Of a DNA stretch of 40,085 nucleotides, positions 1 to 9,699 are shown piece after piece. The position numbers and the translations under genes were made by a program. The stretch spans positions 1 through 40,085 of the forward strand of contig NZ_SMAR01000034.1 in NCBI RefSeq assembly GCF_004342225.1, read 5' to 3'. The number at the start of each line of letters is the position of its first letter. Position 1 is the first letter of the stretch. The stretch comes from Martelella mediterranea. GTDB lineage: Bacteria; Pseudomonadota; Alphaproteobacteria; Rhizobiales; Rhizobiaceae. The notes beneath the pieces were generated by a model that was not told where the DNA came from, did no database searches, and saw nothing but the letters and a program-made list of their open reading frames with translations.

Positions 1-285
1 CGCCAAACCCAAATCATTAACACACATTAACCAATCAATCAGCCCAACAAAACAGCAATACAATGAAATGAATGAAAAATGGGCAGGGGTTTATTCATAA
101 GATCGGCAGACCAGCAACGACATCAAAGTGCCACTTTCAGCCGCGAAGGAATATTCTCGTTATATAATCTTCAATGGTCTCTGGTGGCGAGACGCCGGGC
201 TCATTGACAGCTAAGACTATTCTGGGGCACTTAGAGGAACGCGCGCGGCGCTCTTTCCGACTACTTTATGCGTGACAGCAGGTTT

Positions 286-2241
286 ATGAAGAACAAGAAA
301 AATCCGGCACGCTCTTTTGGCAGGAAGACACCTATTGTTGTGGACGGTCGTCGGCCGCCAGCGCGGCGTGATGTTTCGTTGCGGTGGCTCACGGGTGCAT
401 GCCTGACCGGGCTGACGGGCACGGCCTTGATGGCGGTTGCTCTTTCAGCTGCGGTAGACGGTCGTCAGCGGCTTGCCATCCCGGCCTCCGCATTTGCCAG
501 TGCGACCCCCGGTATCTCAGCCACTGATGATGATGCCGTCAGAGGAAAACGGCTGATCCCGACCACGGTGATCGCCAAACCTTCCAACAAACGTATCCTT
601 CAGGTGCCGACGGTTGAGCGGCAGGATAATCGTGATGTCATTCACTACGAAGCCTTTTCGGAAGTGAAGATGGCGCTGGCTGCAAACTACGGCGCCACCC
701 CGGACTACCCGGCCTTCGACCCCTTCGCGGTTTTCTCCACCGGCGAGACGCCCGACGGCGCGACCGGTTCAAATGACATGATCTATGGAACCGACGTTGT
801 CGGAGAAGTCGAGCTCCAGACAGACGAATTTTCGCTGAATGGCAACACGCGGCCTTATGCGGGTGAACTGACAACGCAGCAGATCGAGGCCGCGATCCGT
901 TCAAATGAAGCCGCTTTTCAAAACAGCATGGGCGAAGTGTCCATGCTCAGCTATGTCAACCCGGATCGTTTTGAAGCTGATACGGCTGTCGGCCCCTTCA
1001 ATCCCGGGCTTACAGCCCAGATTGTTGATGAAAACGTCTCTGTCAGCGCGCTTCAGTCGGTTTTCACACAGGATTTCAACGATGATATCCTGCCGGTTCG
1101 CCAGCCCGTTGAAGCCGCGGCTTTACTGAAAGCAGCGGGCTATCCCGGAAGACAGGCTGACGAAATGAGTCGGCTTATTGACCAGGCAAGCGGTTCGGAC
1201 ATGCTGGAAGCCGGGGATGTCATACGGATTGGCCTGATGCGGATGGGCCGCAATGTTCGCGTGGTTCGAATAAGCCTTTACCGCGCCGGTGACCATGTGA
1301 TGACAATGGCGCTGAACGATGAAGGACGCTTTGTGAAAGGTGTTGAGCCGGCCCTGTCGGAGGCCGTCGCCAATGCTTCAGCCGAAGATACAGACCTTCT
1401 GATCGGCATGACCAAGAAGCCCGTTCGGGTTTATGATGGCATCTACCGGGCAGCACTGAGCTACGGCCTGAATGAGCGCATGGCTGCTCAACTCGTATCG
1501 CTTCTGGCGAGCAAGGTTAATCTTCAGGCACAGGCCTCTCCGGATGATCAGCTCGATCTGTTCTTTTCCAATGCCGATGAAAACGGACAGGCGACCGAAA
1601 CATCGGAACTGTTTTATATCGACGCACAGATCGGCGACCAGTCCTTCAGACTATACCGCTATCGTGATCCGAAAACCGGTGCGATTTCCTTTTATGACAG
1701 GGAAGGCAAAAGCATTCGCCGCTTCCTGCTGCGAAACCCCGTTCCCAATGGCAAGTTCACATCCGGCTTCGGAATGCGTCGCCACCCGGTATTGAAATAC
1801 GCGCGGATGCACAGCGGTGTGGACTGGGCAGCCCCGACGGGCACGCCGATTATTGCCGCAGGTGACGGGGTTGTCGAAAAGGCAGGCTGGTCATCCAGCG
1901 GATACGGTAACCAGACAATCATCCGCCACGCCAATGGTTATGAAACCTCCTATAACCATCAGAGCAAGATTGCGCCCGGCGTGACAGAAGGTGCCCGTGT
2001 CAAACAGGGCCAGGTGATCGGTTACATCGGCGCAACAGGTCTCGTGACAGGTCCGCACCTTCACTACGAGATGATTGTGAACGGTACCAAAGTCGATCCG
2101 ATGAAAATCAAGTTTCCAAATGCAGACGCGCTTTCCGGAGAGAATCTGGTCCAGTTTGAAAGCGAGCGAAAACGCATCGATGCTCTTTTGGGCAACAGCA
2201 CGGAAACCAATATCGCTTCCAATGCGGCCAACAGATCATAA
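286..2241 (+). CDS. M23-family peptidoglycan peptidase (LytM/NlpD-like), membrane anchored
   Basis: Predicted cell-wall endopeptidase or amidase activator acting in the periplasm. About 651 aa from the ATG at 286. One membrane segment lies near residues 34-57, followed by a long, poorly conserved periplasmic region. The C-terminal M23 domain begins around residue 490. It has the zinc ligands H509 and D513 (HSGVD) and the H591-L-H593 motif, so the domain looks catalytically intact. An in-frame ATG at 268 has no ribosome-binding site. The 286 start has only a weak AGCAGG just upstream, so the start is uncertain by six codons. The gene converges on clpB and shares a hairpin terminator with it. 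Family assignment is firm; the exact role (division, elongation or lytic) is not visible. Confidence 0.88.
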   Translation: MKNKKNPARSFGRKTPIVVDGRRPPARRDVSLRWLTGACLTGLTGTALMAVALSAAVDGRQRLAIPASAFASATPGISATDDDAVRGKRLIPTTVIAKPSNKRILQVPTVERQDNRDVIHYEAFSEVKMALAANYGATPDYPAFDPFAVFSTGETPDGATGSNDMIYGTDVVGEVELQTDEFSLNGNTRPYAGELTTQQIEAAIRSNEAAFQNSMGEVSMLSYVNPDRFEADTAVGPFNPGLTAQIVDENVSVSALQSVFTQDFNDDILPVRQPVEAAALLKAAGYPGRQADEMSRLIDQASGSDMLEAGDVIRIGLMRMGRNVRVVRISLYRAGDHVMTMALNDEGRFVKGVEPALSEAVANASAEDTDLLIGMTKKPVRVYDGIYRAALSYGLNERMAAQLVSLLASKVNLQAQASPDDQLDLFFSNADENGQATETSELFYIDAQIGDQSFRLYRYRDPKTGAISFYDREGKSIRRFLLRNPVPNGKFTSGFGMRRHPVLKYARMHSGVDWAAPTGTPIIAAGDGVVEKAGWSSSGYGNQTIIRHANGYETSYNHQSKIAPGVTEGARVKQGQVIGYIGATGLVTGPHLHYEMIVNGTKVDPMKIKFPNADALSGENLVQFESERKRIDALLGNSTETNIASNAANRS

Positions 2242-2285
2242 GCTAAATAGTTTTCGGGTCGGTTCAGCAGGTAACATGAAACACG

Positions 2286-2316
2286 AAAGCCCGCCGTTTC
2301 CGGCGGGCTTTGATCT
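2286..2316. terminator. Shared hairpin between convergent M23 peptidase and clpB genes
   Basis: An 11-bp perfect stem with a 4-base loop (AAAGCCCGCCG / CGGCGGGCTTT, 2286-2311) sits between two convergent genes. Short T-rich stretches lie on both sides, so it can serve either strand; neither T-run is long. Confidence 0.7.
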
Positions 2317-2349
2317 TGTCTTCACCGCAAATCGGCCTTTTGAGGTCTC

Positions 2350-4953
2350 TTAAGCGGCCTGTTCCAGCCCGGCGCCGATGGAAAACAACAGCCGGTCAGA
2401 ACCAGCACTGACCTTGATATGCGCGCCATCTGAGATATCACCAGCCAGAATTTTCTCTGCCAGCGGATCCTGCACGGATGTCTGGATTACCCGTTTCAAC
2501 GGTCGTGCACCATAAGCCGGGTCATAACCCTTTTCGGCCAGCCATTCGCGTGCATCGGGCTTCAGCTCAAGCACAACCTTGCGGTCAGCCAGAAGCGCTT
2601 CGAGCCGCTGAAGCTGGATATCGACAATGGCACCCATGTCTTCGCGATGCAGACGATGGAACAGGATGATATCGTCAACCCGGTTCAAGAATTCCGGTCT
2701 GAACGACGCCCGGACAACTTCCATGACCTGTTCGCGAGCGACAGAGCTGTCTTCATCGTCACCGAGCTGGGTGAGGAATTCCGATCCCAGATTCGACGTC
2801 ATGATGATGATCGTGTTCTTGAGATCGACGGTACGCCCCTGACCATCGGTCAGCCGTCCGTCATCAAGCACCTGCAAAAGCACGTTGAAGACATCCGGAT
2901 GCGCCTTTTCGATCTCATCGAACAGGATAACCTGATATGGTCTGCGCCGCACAGCCTCAGTCAGAACACCACCTTCATCATAGCCGACATAGCCGGGCGG
3001 TGCGCCGATAAGCCGGGCTACGGAGTGTTTCTCCATATATTCCGACATATCCATCCGCACCATCGCCGAATCGTCATCGAACAGGAAGCGCGCCAGCGAT
3101 TTGGTCAGTTCGGTTTTACCAACACCCGTCGGGCCTAAGAAAATGAACGAGCCAATCGGCCGGTTCGGATCCTGGAGGCCGGCACGGGCACGGCGGACGG
3201 ACCTCGAAACCGATTGCACAGCCTCGCCCTGCCCGACAACCCATTTTGCCAGCTCATCTTCCATCCGCAGCAGCTTTTCGCGTTCACCTTCCAGCATGCT
3301 GTCGACCGGGATCCCGGTCCAACGGGAAATCACCTGGGCAATATTGTCCGGCGTTACCACCTCGTTGAGGATCGAATCCGTTACGGTATTGTCTTCAGCC
3401 TCAGCGTCTTGCAGTTCTTTTTCCAGCTTCGGGATCGAACCATAGGCCAGTTCACCGGCTTTCTGATACTCACCACTGCGCTGGGCAATCGCCAGCTCAT
3501 TGCGGGCAGCATCCAGCTGCTTTTTCAGATCCGCAGCACGGTTGAGCTTGTTCTTTTCGGATTGCCACCGGGCTGTCAGCGTATCCGCCTCTTCTTCCAG
3601 TGAAACCAGTTCGGATTCGAGCTTTTCCAGCCGATCCTTGGAAGCACGGTCGGTTTCCTTCTTCAGTGCCTCACGCTCAATCTTCAGCTGAATGATGCGG
3701 CGATCCAGCTCGTCCAGCTCTTCCGGCTTGGAATCGACCTGCATACGGACGCGACTTGCTGCCTCGTCCATCAGGTCGATGGCCTTGTCGGGCAAGAACC
3801 GGTCCGTGATATAGCGGTTTGAAAGTGTGGCAGATGCAACAAGCGCGCTATCGGAAATGCGCACCTGATGATGCTGCTCATATTTCTCCTTCAACCCGCG
3901 CAGGATCGAAATCGTATCCTCAACCGTCGGCTCGTTCACCATCACGGGCTGGAAGCGGCGGGCAAGGGCTGCATCCTTTTCAACATGCTGGCGATACTCA
4001 TCCAGCGTGGTTGCACCAACGCAGTGCAGTTCGCCACGCGCCAGTGCCGGTTTCAGCAGATTGGATGCATCCATCGCACCATCGGTTTTGCCAGCGCCGA
4101 CCAGCGTGTGCATTTCGTCGATGAACAGGATGATGTTTCCGTTTTCGGACTGAACCTCATTCAGGACCGCTTTCAGCCGCTCTTCAAATTCCCCGCGGTA
4201 CTTCGCCCCGGCGATCAGAGCGCCCATGTCCAGCGCCATCAGCTTTTTGTCTTTCAGGCTTTCCGGCACATCACCGTCAACAATGCGCAGAGCAAGACCT
4301 TCCGTGATCGCCGTTTTGCCGACGCCGGGCTCACCAATCAGAACCGGATTGTTTTTCGTACGGCGTGACAGCACCTGAATTGTACGGCGAATTTCATCGT
4401 CGCGGCCAATCACCGGATCCAGCTTGCCATCGCGAGCGTCCGCCGTCAGATCGCGCGCATATTTTTTCAGCGCATCATAGCCCTGTTCGGCATTGGCGCT
4501 GTCTGCGGTACGACCTTTGCGAATTTCATTGATAGCATCATTCAACCCGTTGGGCGTAACGCCAGCGCCTGAAAGCGACTTCGAAGTCGACGCGCTTTTC
4601 TCGATTGTCAGAGCCAGCAACAGGCGCTCAACGGTGACGAAGCTGTCACCAACCTTTTTGGCTGCATCTTCGGCCGTATTGAAAACCTTGGCGAGCGGCT
4701 GGGCCAGATAGATCTGCCCGTTACCACCGGTTACCTTCGGCAGTTTTGCAAGCGCAGCATCGTTGGCAAGGCGCGCTTTCGCAGCATCGCCTCCTGCATG
4801 GGCGATCAGCGAGGCCGCCATGCCTTCGCGGTCATCCAGTAAAACTTTCAGAACATGCTCTGGGCCGAACTGCTGATGGCCCTCACCGAGGGCATAGGTT
4901 TGAGCAGACTGCAGAAAGCCGCGAACCCGCTCCGAGTATTTTTCAAAATCCAT
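2350..4953 (-). CDS. clpB: ATP-dependent chaperone ClpB
   Basis: Hsp104/ClpB disaggregase that acts with DnaK in the cytoplasm to dissolve heat-denatured protein aggregates. 867 aa, the usual full length. An N-terminal Clp repeat domain spans residues 1-145. The first AAA+ module has Walker A GEPGVGKT at 207-214. A charged coiled-coil middle domain runs from about 400 to 530, the feature separating ClpB from ClpA/ClpC. The second AAA+ module has Walker A GPTGVGKT at about 606-613, followed by the ClpB D2-small C-terminal domain. The start [10 protein letters not shown] is typical and is preceded by GGAGG. A sigma-32-like promoter lies upstream. Single-gene unit. Confidence 0.97.
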   Translation of the reverse strand: MDFEKYSERVRGFLQSAQTYALGEGHQQFGPEHVLKVLLDDREGMAASLIAHAGGDAAKARLANDAALAKLPKVTGGNGQIYLAQPLAKVFNTAEDAAKKVGDSFVTVERLLLALTIEKSASTSKSLSGAGVTPNGLNDAINEIRKGRTADSANAEQGYDALKKYARDLTADARDGKLDPVIGRDDEIRRTIQVLSRRTKNNPVLIGEPGVGKTAITEGLALRIVDGDVPESLKDKKLMALDMGALIAGAKYRGEFEERLKAVLNEVQSENGNIILFIDEMHTLVGAGKTDGAMDASNLLKPALARGELHCVGATTLDEYRQHVEKDAALARRFQPVMVNEPTVEDTISILRGLKEKYEQHHQVRISDSALVASATLSNRYITDRFLPDKAIDLMDEAASRVRMQVDSKPEELDELDRRIIQLKIEREALKKETDRASKDRLEKLESELVSLEEEADTLTARWQSEKNKLNRAADLKKQLDAARNELAIAQRSGEYQKAGELAYGSIPKLEKELQDAEAEDNTVTDSILNEVVTPDNIAQVISRWTGIPVDSMLEGEREKLLRMEDELAKWVVGQGEAVQSVSRSVRRARAGLQDPNRPIGSFIFLGPTGVGKTELTKSLARFLFDDDSAMVRMDMSEYMEKHSVARLIGAPPGYVGYDEGGVLTEAVRRRPYQVILFDEIEKAHPDVFNVLLQVLDDGRLTDGQGRTVDLKNTIIIMTSNLGSEFLTQLGDDEDSSVAREQVMEVVRASFRPEFLNRVDDIILFHRLHREDMGAIVDIQLQRLEALLADRKVVLELKPDAREWLAEKGYDPAYGARPLKRVIQTSVQDPLAEKILAGDISDGAHIKVSAGSDRLLFSIGAGLEQAA

Positions 4954-5078
4954 AATTTGCCTCCATTCCTCACCCCGACCTTTGAAAGCGACGCGGCGAT
5001 GATAAAGATCGGCCCCCTTGCTTGAGGCGAACCGCTACTGCTGCCACAGGCAACGTCATCGCTGCCTGCGCTTCAGTG

Positions 5079-5107
5079 ATATGGGGAGGCTTTGAGACCG
5101 TTTAAAG
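5079..5107 (-). promoter_or_regulatory. Candidate heat-shock (RpoH) promoter of clpB
   Basis: On the minus strand CTTTAAA (5107-5101) is followed after 14 bases by CCCCATAT (5086-5079). This resembles the sigma-32 consensus CTTGAAA-N(11-16)-CCCCATNT, with one mismatch in the -35. It would give a leader of roughly 120 nt before the clpB start at 4953. ClpB is a classical RpoH target, which supports the reading; no experimental support is visible. Confidence 0.55.
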
Positions 5108-5207
5108 ATCGTCCGGGACGTTTTTGTTGCGATTTTGCAACAGCCGACAAACCCGCTGAGAATCAGACGTTAGCCCTTCAACTTCAGACACTTCAGGCCA
5201 ATAATCA

Positions 5208-5834
5208 TCAGCTATGTGCGAAGATATCGCTGTCTTCCCAGCCGAGCAGATCAAGCTTTGCCCGGGTTGGCAGGAAACTGAAGCAGGCACCGGCAAAGTC
5301 CATCCGGCCATCACGGATCAGGCGCTCCATCAGCTTATCGCGCAAAGCGTGAAGATAGAGCACATCGGAGGCCGCATAATTCAGCTGAGCTTCGGATAGT
5401 TCTTCCGCAGCCCAATCAGACGATTGCTGCGCCTTGGACACATCAACTTCGAGCATTTCGCGCAAATTATCTTTGAGTCCGTGCCGGTCCGTATAGGTTC
5501 GGGTCAGCTTCGAGGCAATCTTGGTGCAGAAGACATTTTCCGTGGTCACGCCGAAGGTGTGAAACAGAACAGCGATATCGAACCGGCCAAAATGAAAGAT
5601 CTTCTGCCGCGCAGGATCGGCCAGCATGGCAACGAGATTCGGCGCCTCTTTCTGGCCAGCGCTGATCTGTATCACATCGGCGGAACCATCACCGGGGGAA
5701 AGCTGCACAACGCAAAGCCTGTCGCGACGCGGAACAAGGCCAAGTGTTTCAGTGTCGATCGCAATGGCACCTGTATAACGGGCGGCATCTTCGGCGGAAA
5801 TATCGTTCTTGTGAACGCGGATTGCTGCAGTCAT
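5208..5834 (-). CDS. rnd: Ribonuclease D, short alphaproteobacterial form
   Basis: DEDDy 3'-5' exoribonuclease, probably involved in tRNA or structured RNA 3' maturation. 208 aa from the start used here. Motif I is D27-T-E29, motif II has D86 (GRFDIAVL) and motif III has Y153...D157 (NYAASDVLY), so the full catalytic set is present. It lacks the C-terminal HRDC domains of the E. coli enzyme, as is usual for the short forms in alphaproteobacteria. The start at 5834 was chosen because GGAGA lies about 8 bases upstream; the frame stays open to 5930 but without a ribosome-binding site. It follows clpB's promoter region and is transcribed in the same direction but independently. Confidence 0.9.
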   Translation of the reverse strand: MTAAIRVHKNDISAEDAARYTGAIAIDTETLGLVPRRDRLCVVQLSPGDGSADVIQISAGQKEAPNLVAMLADPARQKIFHFGRFDIAVLFHTFGVTTENVFCTKIASKLTRTYTDRHGLKDNLREMLEVDVSKAQQSSDWAAEELSEAQLNYAASDVLYLHALRDKLMERLIRDGRMDFAGACFSFLPTRAKLDLLGWEDSDIFAHS

Positions 5835-5980
5835 CCGTCTCTTCTCCGGAATTTCTTCTTGCGTTTTGTTGGTGCGCGTCATAGCGGATTGCACCGCAAT
5901 GCGATACCTAAAACGTGAACTGGCGAGCAACAGCCGCCGAATTCAGGCAGGAAACCCGAAACAGAAGCGAAGGAGAAAAT

Positions 5981-6343
5981 GTGAGAATTCCCGTTCGCGC
6001 ACTCTGGCGGCGCCATCGCCCGCTTTGCATTGCATTTCTGATCACGGCCCTTGTCGCACTGATTTTCGCGGCCCGCTTCATACTGATCGTGTTTTATTGG
6101 CACAATCCGGAAAACCGTGACGTTGACCTGAGAGGCTGGATGACACTTGGTCACGTTTCGATGGTGTATGACATTCCAACGCCGGACCTTTCCGAGGCAC
6201 TGGGCATGCTTCCCGAAGTCGACCGCCGCCTGACGCTGCACCAGATTGCCAGACTTAAGGGCATCTCCGTGACCGAGCTGGAAAATCAGGTCGAAGAGGC
6301 ACTGATCGCGCACGAAAAGGCGGAGACGGAACCTGATGAGTGA
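5981..6343 (+). CDS. Small single-pass membrane protein linked to DedA
   Basis: About 120 aa from a GTG start. The GTG has AGGAG five bases upstream, whereas the open frame further upstream lacks a ribosome-binding site and the nearby ATG at 5979 is followed directly by a stop. There is a basic N-terminus, one strong hydrophobic helix at about residues 15-39, then a soluble tail. In the tail, a tract around residues 83-108 (LTLHQIARLKGISVTELENQ) looks like a helical, helix-turn-helix-like segment. The last 8 bases overlap the dedA start, which implies translational coupling. I do not recognise a named family. It may be an accessory subunit for the DedA protein, an inference from position only. 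Confidence 0.7.
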   Translation: MRIPVRALWRRHRPLCIAFLITALVALIFAARFILIVFYWHNPENRDVDLRGWMTLGHVSMVYDIPTPDLSEALGMLPEVDRRLTLHQIARLKGISVTELENQVEEALIAHEKAETEPDE

Positions 6344-6974
6344 ACAGTTCCTCGCTCTGATACCGGTTTACGGCACGCCGGTGATTGCGCTGACCGTCTT
6401 TCTGGCCTGCTGCGGCATTCCGCTGCCAGCCGCCGTAATGATGCTGCTCGGCGGCTCTCTGGTCGCCACCGGCGACATTCCCCTCTGGGCACTGTTCCCG
6501 GCATGTTTTGCAGCCGCCTGCAGCGGCGATCAGTTCGGCTACTGGCTGGGCCGCCTGCGCGGAACCGAAGTGGTGGAGCGGCTTGCAAACCGGGGGCCCA
6601 AGCAGCGCCGGCTCATTGACCGGGCACGCGCATTTCTGGATCGTAGAGGTGTGATCGCCATTTTTCTGACGCGCTGGCTGCTGGCCATGATCGGCCCCTA
6701 CGTCAACCCGGTTGCCGGCGCTGCCGGCATGCGCTGGAAAAGCTTTGTCAGCGCCGCGGTTCCAGGACAGGTGCTCTGGGTCGGTGGTTATACGCTTCTC
6801 GGCTACACATTTTCACAGAACATCATCGCCGTTGCCCAGATCGCCGGAAATGCCAGCGTCTTCCTCGCAGCAGGCTTTATCGCGCTCATTCTGGGCCGCC
6901 GTCTGCTTAAAATTCTGCTGCGTATTCTGCATAAAGACCGCCCACGCTTTATCAAACCCCGCAGCCGCTACTGA
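6336..6974 (+). CDS. DedA/VTT-domain membrane protein
   Basis: Polytopic inner-membrane protein of the DedA (SNARE-associated, VTT domain) family, 212 aa. Several members have been shown to flip undecaprenyl phosphate or other lipids across the membrane and to support proton-motive-force homeostasis. Visible family traits are the re-entrant segment rich in G and P near residues 25-40, the central GDQFGYWLGR tract (about residues 65-74), and a basic FLTRWLLAMIGPYVNPVAG stretch matching the family F-x-R-[FW]-x-P signature. Several hydrophobic helices follow, and the tail is very basic. It overlaps the upstream small membrane protein by 8 bases. The transported lipid cannot be told from sequence. 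Confidence 0.88.
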   Translation: MSEQFLALIPVYGTPVIALTVFLACCGIPLPAAVMMLLGGSLVATGDIPLWALFPACFAAACSGDQFGYWLGRLRGTEVVERLANRGPKQRRLIDRARAFLDRRGVIAIFLTRWLLAMIGPYVNPVAGAAGMRWKSFVSAAVPGQVLWVGGYTLLGYTFSQNIIAVAQIAGNASVFLAAGFIALILGRRLLKILLRILHKDRPRFIKPRSRY

Positions 6975-7079
6975 GTGCCGCACACCAGCCGCCTGCCCTT
7001 GCTTGACAGCGCAACCTGAGCGGAACATCTTTCATAACTGAATTTCAGTTCCTCCCCCCGCTTCGCGCGAAAGCCTCTC

Positions 7080-8024
7080 ATGAACGAAATCGTTAACAGC
7101 GTCCTGCCTCTTTTCGTGCTGATCCTCATCGGTTGGGCGGTTGTCAAACTCAACTATTTCAAGGCGGAACATGCGGGAGTTCTGACCAGCTTTGTCTTCA
7201 AGATTGCGCTTCCGGTCCTTTTGATGCGCACGGTTGCCGTGGCTGATTTTCACGATGCCCAGCCGCTGAAGATCTGGCTCACCTATTTTTGCGGCGTGGC
7301 CATCGCCTGGACAAGCGCCGCCCTGATCGCCCGGCATTTCTTTCACCGGGATCGCGCATCTGCTGTGATCATCGGTCTTTCCGGGACGTTCGCCAATGCA
7401 GCATTTATCGGCATTCCGCTGATCAGCCATATCGTCGGCGAAAATGGTCTGATCGTGCTGTCACTGATCCTTGCCATTCATATGCCGGTGATGATGGTTA
7501 CCGGCACCGTTCTGGTGGAGCACGCCAAGGCACAGGAAGGCGGCGCCATGAGCAACCCGCGTAAAGTGGCGATGACCGTGCTTTATAATCTGGTTTCCAG
7601 TCCGCTGGTGATCGGGCTTTTCATCGGCGCTATGCTGCACGTCATTAATGTTCAGCTTGGCGGCCCGCCTGCCGTTGTCATCAACATGATTGCCAGCATG
7701 GCGGCACCCGTTGCCCTGATCTCCATCGGCATGACGCTGACACAATATAAGATTGCAGGCAATGTCGGCCTGTTCAGCGTGGTATCAGCCATCAAGCTCT
7801 TATTTCTACCCGCCATGGTCTTTGCGCTGGCCCATCTCTTTCGCCTGTCCGATGTGGCAACGGCGACGCTGGTTTTAACCGGCGCGACACCGGCTGGTGT
7901 CAACGCTTTCGTGCTGGCCAATCAGTTCGGCACCGGCAAAAACATCGCTGCCTCGACAATCACGCTGACCACGGCACTTGGTGTTCTCACCGTCAGCTTC
8001 TGGGTGTTTGTGCTCGGATACTGA
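7080..8024 (+). CDS. AEC-family (auxin efflux carrier-like) transporter
   Basis: Predicted secondary transporter of the AEC/BASS fold, 314 aa, with about ten membrane helices in two inverted halves. The N-terminus (NEIVNSVLPLFVLILIGW) and the internal GLSGTFANAAFIGIPL segment are characteristic of the family, as is a second G/P/N-rich region near the C-terminus (TGATPAGVNAFVLANQFG). Bacterial members move dicarboxylates such as malate or malonate, but the substrate cannot be assigned here. There is no strong Shine-Dalgarno. It converges on cycM with only 12 bases between the stops. Confidence 0.88.
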   Translation: MNEIVNSVLPLFVLILIGWAVVKLNYFKAEHAGVLTSFVFKIALPVLLMRTVAVADFHDAQPLKIWLTYFCGVAIAWTSAALIARHFFHRDRASAVIIGLSGTFANAAFIGIPLISHIVGENGLIVLSLILAIHMPVMMVTGTVLVEHAKAQEGGAMSNPRKVAMTVLYNLVSSPLVIGLFIGAMLHVINVQLGGPPAVVINMIASMAAPVALISIGMTLTQYKIAGNVGLFSVVSAIKLLFLPAMVFALAHLFRLSDVATATLVLTGATPAGVNAFVLANQFGTGKNIAASTITLTTALGVLTVSFWVFVLGY

Positions 8025-8036
8025 ACAGGTCTCCGA

Positions 8037-8786
8037 TCATTCAGATTGTGAAGCCGCGTCTGTTTGCGAAGCAGAGCCACCATCTTCAGACGCGTCGTCG
8101 CCCCCCTCACCCGGTGCCTCTTCATTCGGTTTGCCGGCATCCGCAGGCTCACCTGAAGCGGCATCTGTCTGCTCAGCAGGCGTTGTTTCGTCACCTTCGG
8201 GCGTTGTTGCGGTGCCACTGGCATCTGCCGTTTTTTCAGGCTCCGGTTCCGGGAAAGGCACAGGATCGTTCGACATCGTGCTCAGATAGGCAATCAGATC
8301 AGCGCGGTCCTCATCATCGGAAAGGCCGGCAAAGCCCATCGCCGTGCCGGGGACATCCTTTTTCGGCGCTTTGATGAAGGCATCAAGATTCTCATAGGTC
8401 CATAATGTCTCGCCGCCATTGGCGTATTCCTTCATGGCAGCGGAGTAGGAAAAGCCTTCATGAGAGGCCACCGGCCGGTTCACGATATCCCAGAGATTCG
8501 GACCGACCTTGTTGGGACCGCCTTCGGTATCGGTGTGACAGGCCTGACAGCGTTTAAAAACACGCGTCCCCGCATCCGCACTGGCATTTGCCAGAAGCAC
8601 TGCAATCGGTGTTTCCTGCTTTTCAACGGGCTTGCCGGATGCAGGCTCCTCCGGCACTGCAATCGCATAGCCCTCTTTTTCCGGCAATCTCGGATCAAAA
8701 ACCGCTTCAGAAACGAACGAAACCGTCATCAGGACAAAGATTGTCCCTAACAGCGACGCCAGGACCATATTGAGATTGAATTTCAT
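8037..8786 (-). CDS. cycM: Membrane-anchored cytochrome c (CycM/c552-like) with acidic tail
   Basis: Class I c-type cytochrome held in the inner membrane by an uncleaved N-terminal helix (residues 6-30), with its haem domain in the periplasm. 249 aa from the start at 8786, which has GGGGAG about 9 bases upstream; the frame extends to 9035 but with no support. The haem attachment site is C80-Q-A-C83-H84, and the likely sixth ligand is M150 (PGTAMGF). This matches the CycM/c552 group that passes electrons from the bc1 complex to cytochrome oxidases. After about residue 175 comes a long low-complexity tail rich in E, D, A, T, P and S, unusual in length. Divergent from kdsB. Confidence 0.88.
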   Translation of the reverse strand: MKFNLNMVLASLLGTIFVLMTVSFVSEAVFDPRLPEKEGYAIAVPEEPASGKPVEKQETPIAVLLANASADAGTRVFKRCQACHTDTEGGPNKVGPNLWDIVNRPVASHEGFSYSAAMKEYANGGETLWTYENLDAFIKAPKKDVPGTAMGFAGLSDDEDRADLIAYLSTMSNDPVPFPEPEPEKTADASGTATTPEGDETTPAEQTDAASGEPADAGKPNEEAPGEGGDDASEDGGSASQTDAASQSE

Positions 8787-8937
8787 TGCGTTGCAGCTCC
8801 CCTTCCGCCCGGCCTCTCCACCAGACCACCTTGCAATCCAAAAGAACCTATGTCTTTTGATGCTCTGATGCAACGGCGCGGGTCTCCGCGCCCCGACCGT
8901 TTTCAATTGTATGCGCAGATTGATAAAGAGCAAGACA

Positions 8938-9699
8938 GTGAAACACCACTCCTCCGACGAAACCATCATTCTCATACCCGCCCGCATGGCCTCGACCCGC
9001 CTGCCGGACAAACCGCTGGCCGATATCGCGGGCAAGCCGATGATTGTGCAGGTTGCAGACCGGGCCCGTGAAGCCGGGATGGGCCGGATTGTGGTCGCTG
9101 TCGATGATGACCGGGTTTATGAAGCCGTGGCAAACGCCGGTTATGAAGTGGTGATGACCGGACAGCAGCATCAATCCGGTTCTGACCGAATCTATGAAGC
9201 GCTCAGGAAAGTCGATCCCGAAGGCAAGGCAAAAGCGGTTATCAATGTTCAGGGCGATCTTCCGACGATTGATCCGCGCATCATTCAGGCGGCATTGAGA
9301 CCGCTTGAAAACCGCGCCGTCGACATCGCAACACTTGCCGTCGAAATCAAGGAGGAAGCTGACAAGACCGCATCACAGGTGGTGAAGGTCGTCGGAGCCC
9401 CGATCGGCGCAACCCGGCTTCGCTCCCTTTACTTTACACGGGCAACGGCACCATGGGGCGATGGCCCGCTTTATCATCATGTCGGGCTTTATGTTTACCG
9501 TCGCGAAGCGCTGGAGCGCTTCGTTTCTCTGCCGCGCTCGTTTCTCGAAGAGCGCGAGCGGCTGGAGCAGTTGCGCGCGCTCGAACATGGCATGCGGATC
9601 GATGTCGAAATCGTCAACGATGTGCCGCTGGGTGTTGATACACCGGAAGACCTGGAAAAGGCCCGTCGGATTCTGGAAGGCCGGAAGGAACAGTCATGA
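8938..9699 (+). CDS. kdsB: 3-deoxy-manno-octulosonate cytidylyltransferase
   Basis: Activates KDO with CTP to give CMP-KDO, needed for the inner core of lipopolysaccharide; cytoplasmic. About 253 aa from a GTG at 8938, which has AAAGAG at good spacing. An in-frame ATG at 8911 (262 aa) lacks a ribosome-binding site and remains possible. The nucleotide-binding signature [17 protein letters not shown] is at the N-terminus and the metal-site motif QGDLPTIDP is near residue 105. The C-terminal part ([14 protein letters not shown]) is also typical of KdsB. Its last four bases overlap the pheA start (ATGA), so the two are translationally coupled, an arrangement often seen in rhizobia. Confidence 0.94.
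   Translation: MKHHSSDETIILIPARMASTRLPDKPLADIAGKPMIVQVADRAREAGMGRIVVAVDDDRVYEAVANAGYEVVMTGQQHQSGSDRIYEALRKVDPEGKAKAVINVQGDLPTIDPRIIQAALRPLENRAVDIATLAVEIKEEADKTASQVVKVVGAPIGATRLRSLYFTRATAPWGDGPLYHHVGLYVYRREALERFVSLPRSFLEERERLEQLRALEHGMRIDVEIVNDVPLGVDTPEDLEKARRILEGRKEQS

Noticed and set aside
17-30. TTAA-N6-TTAA as a CtrA site
   Set aside because: The CtrA consensus needs seven bases between the half sites; here there are six, and the region is AT-rich, so chance is likely.
163-168. Perfect TATAAT as a -10 for the M23 gene
   Set aside because: No acceptable -35 lies 16-18 bases upstream; the TTGACA at 204-209 likewise lacks a good -10.
2647-4368. Several open frames of 100-166 codons opposite clpB
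   Set aside because: They are antisense to a fully conserved clpB, lack ribosome-binding sites and show no recognisable protein family.
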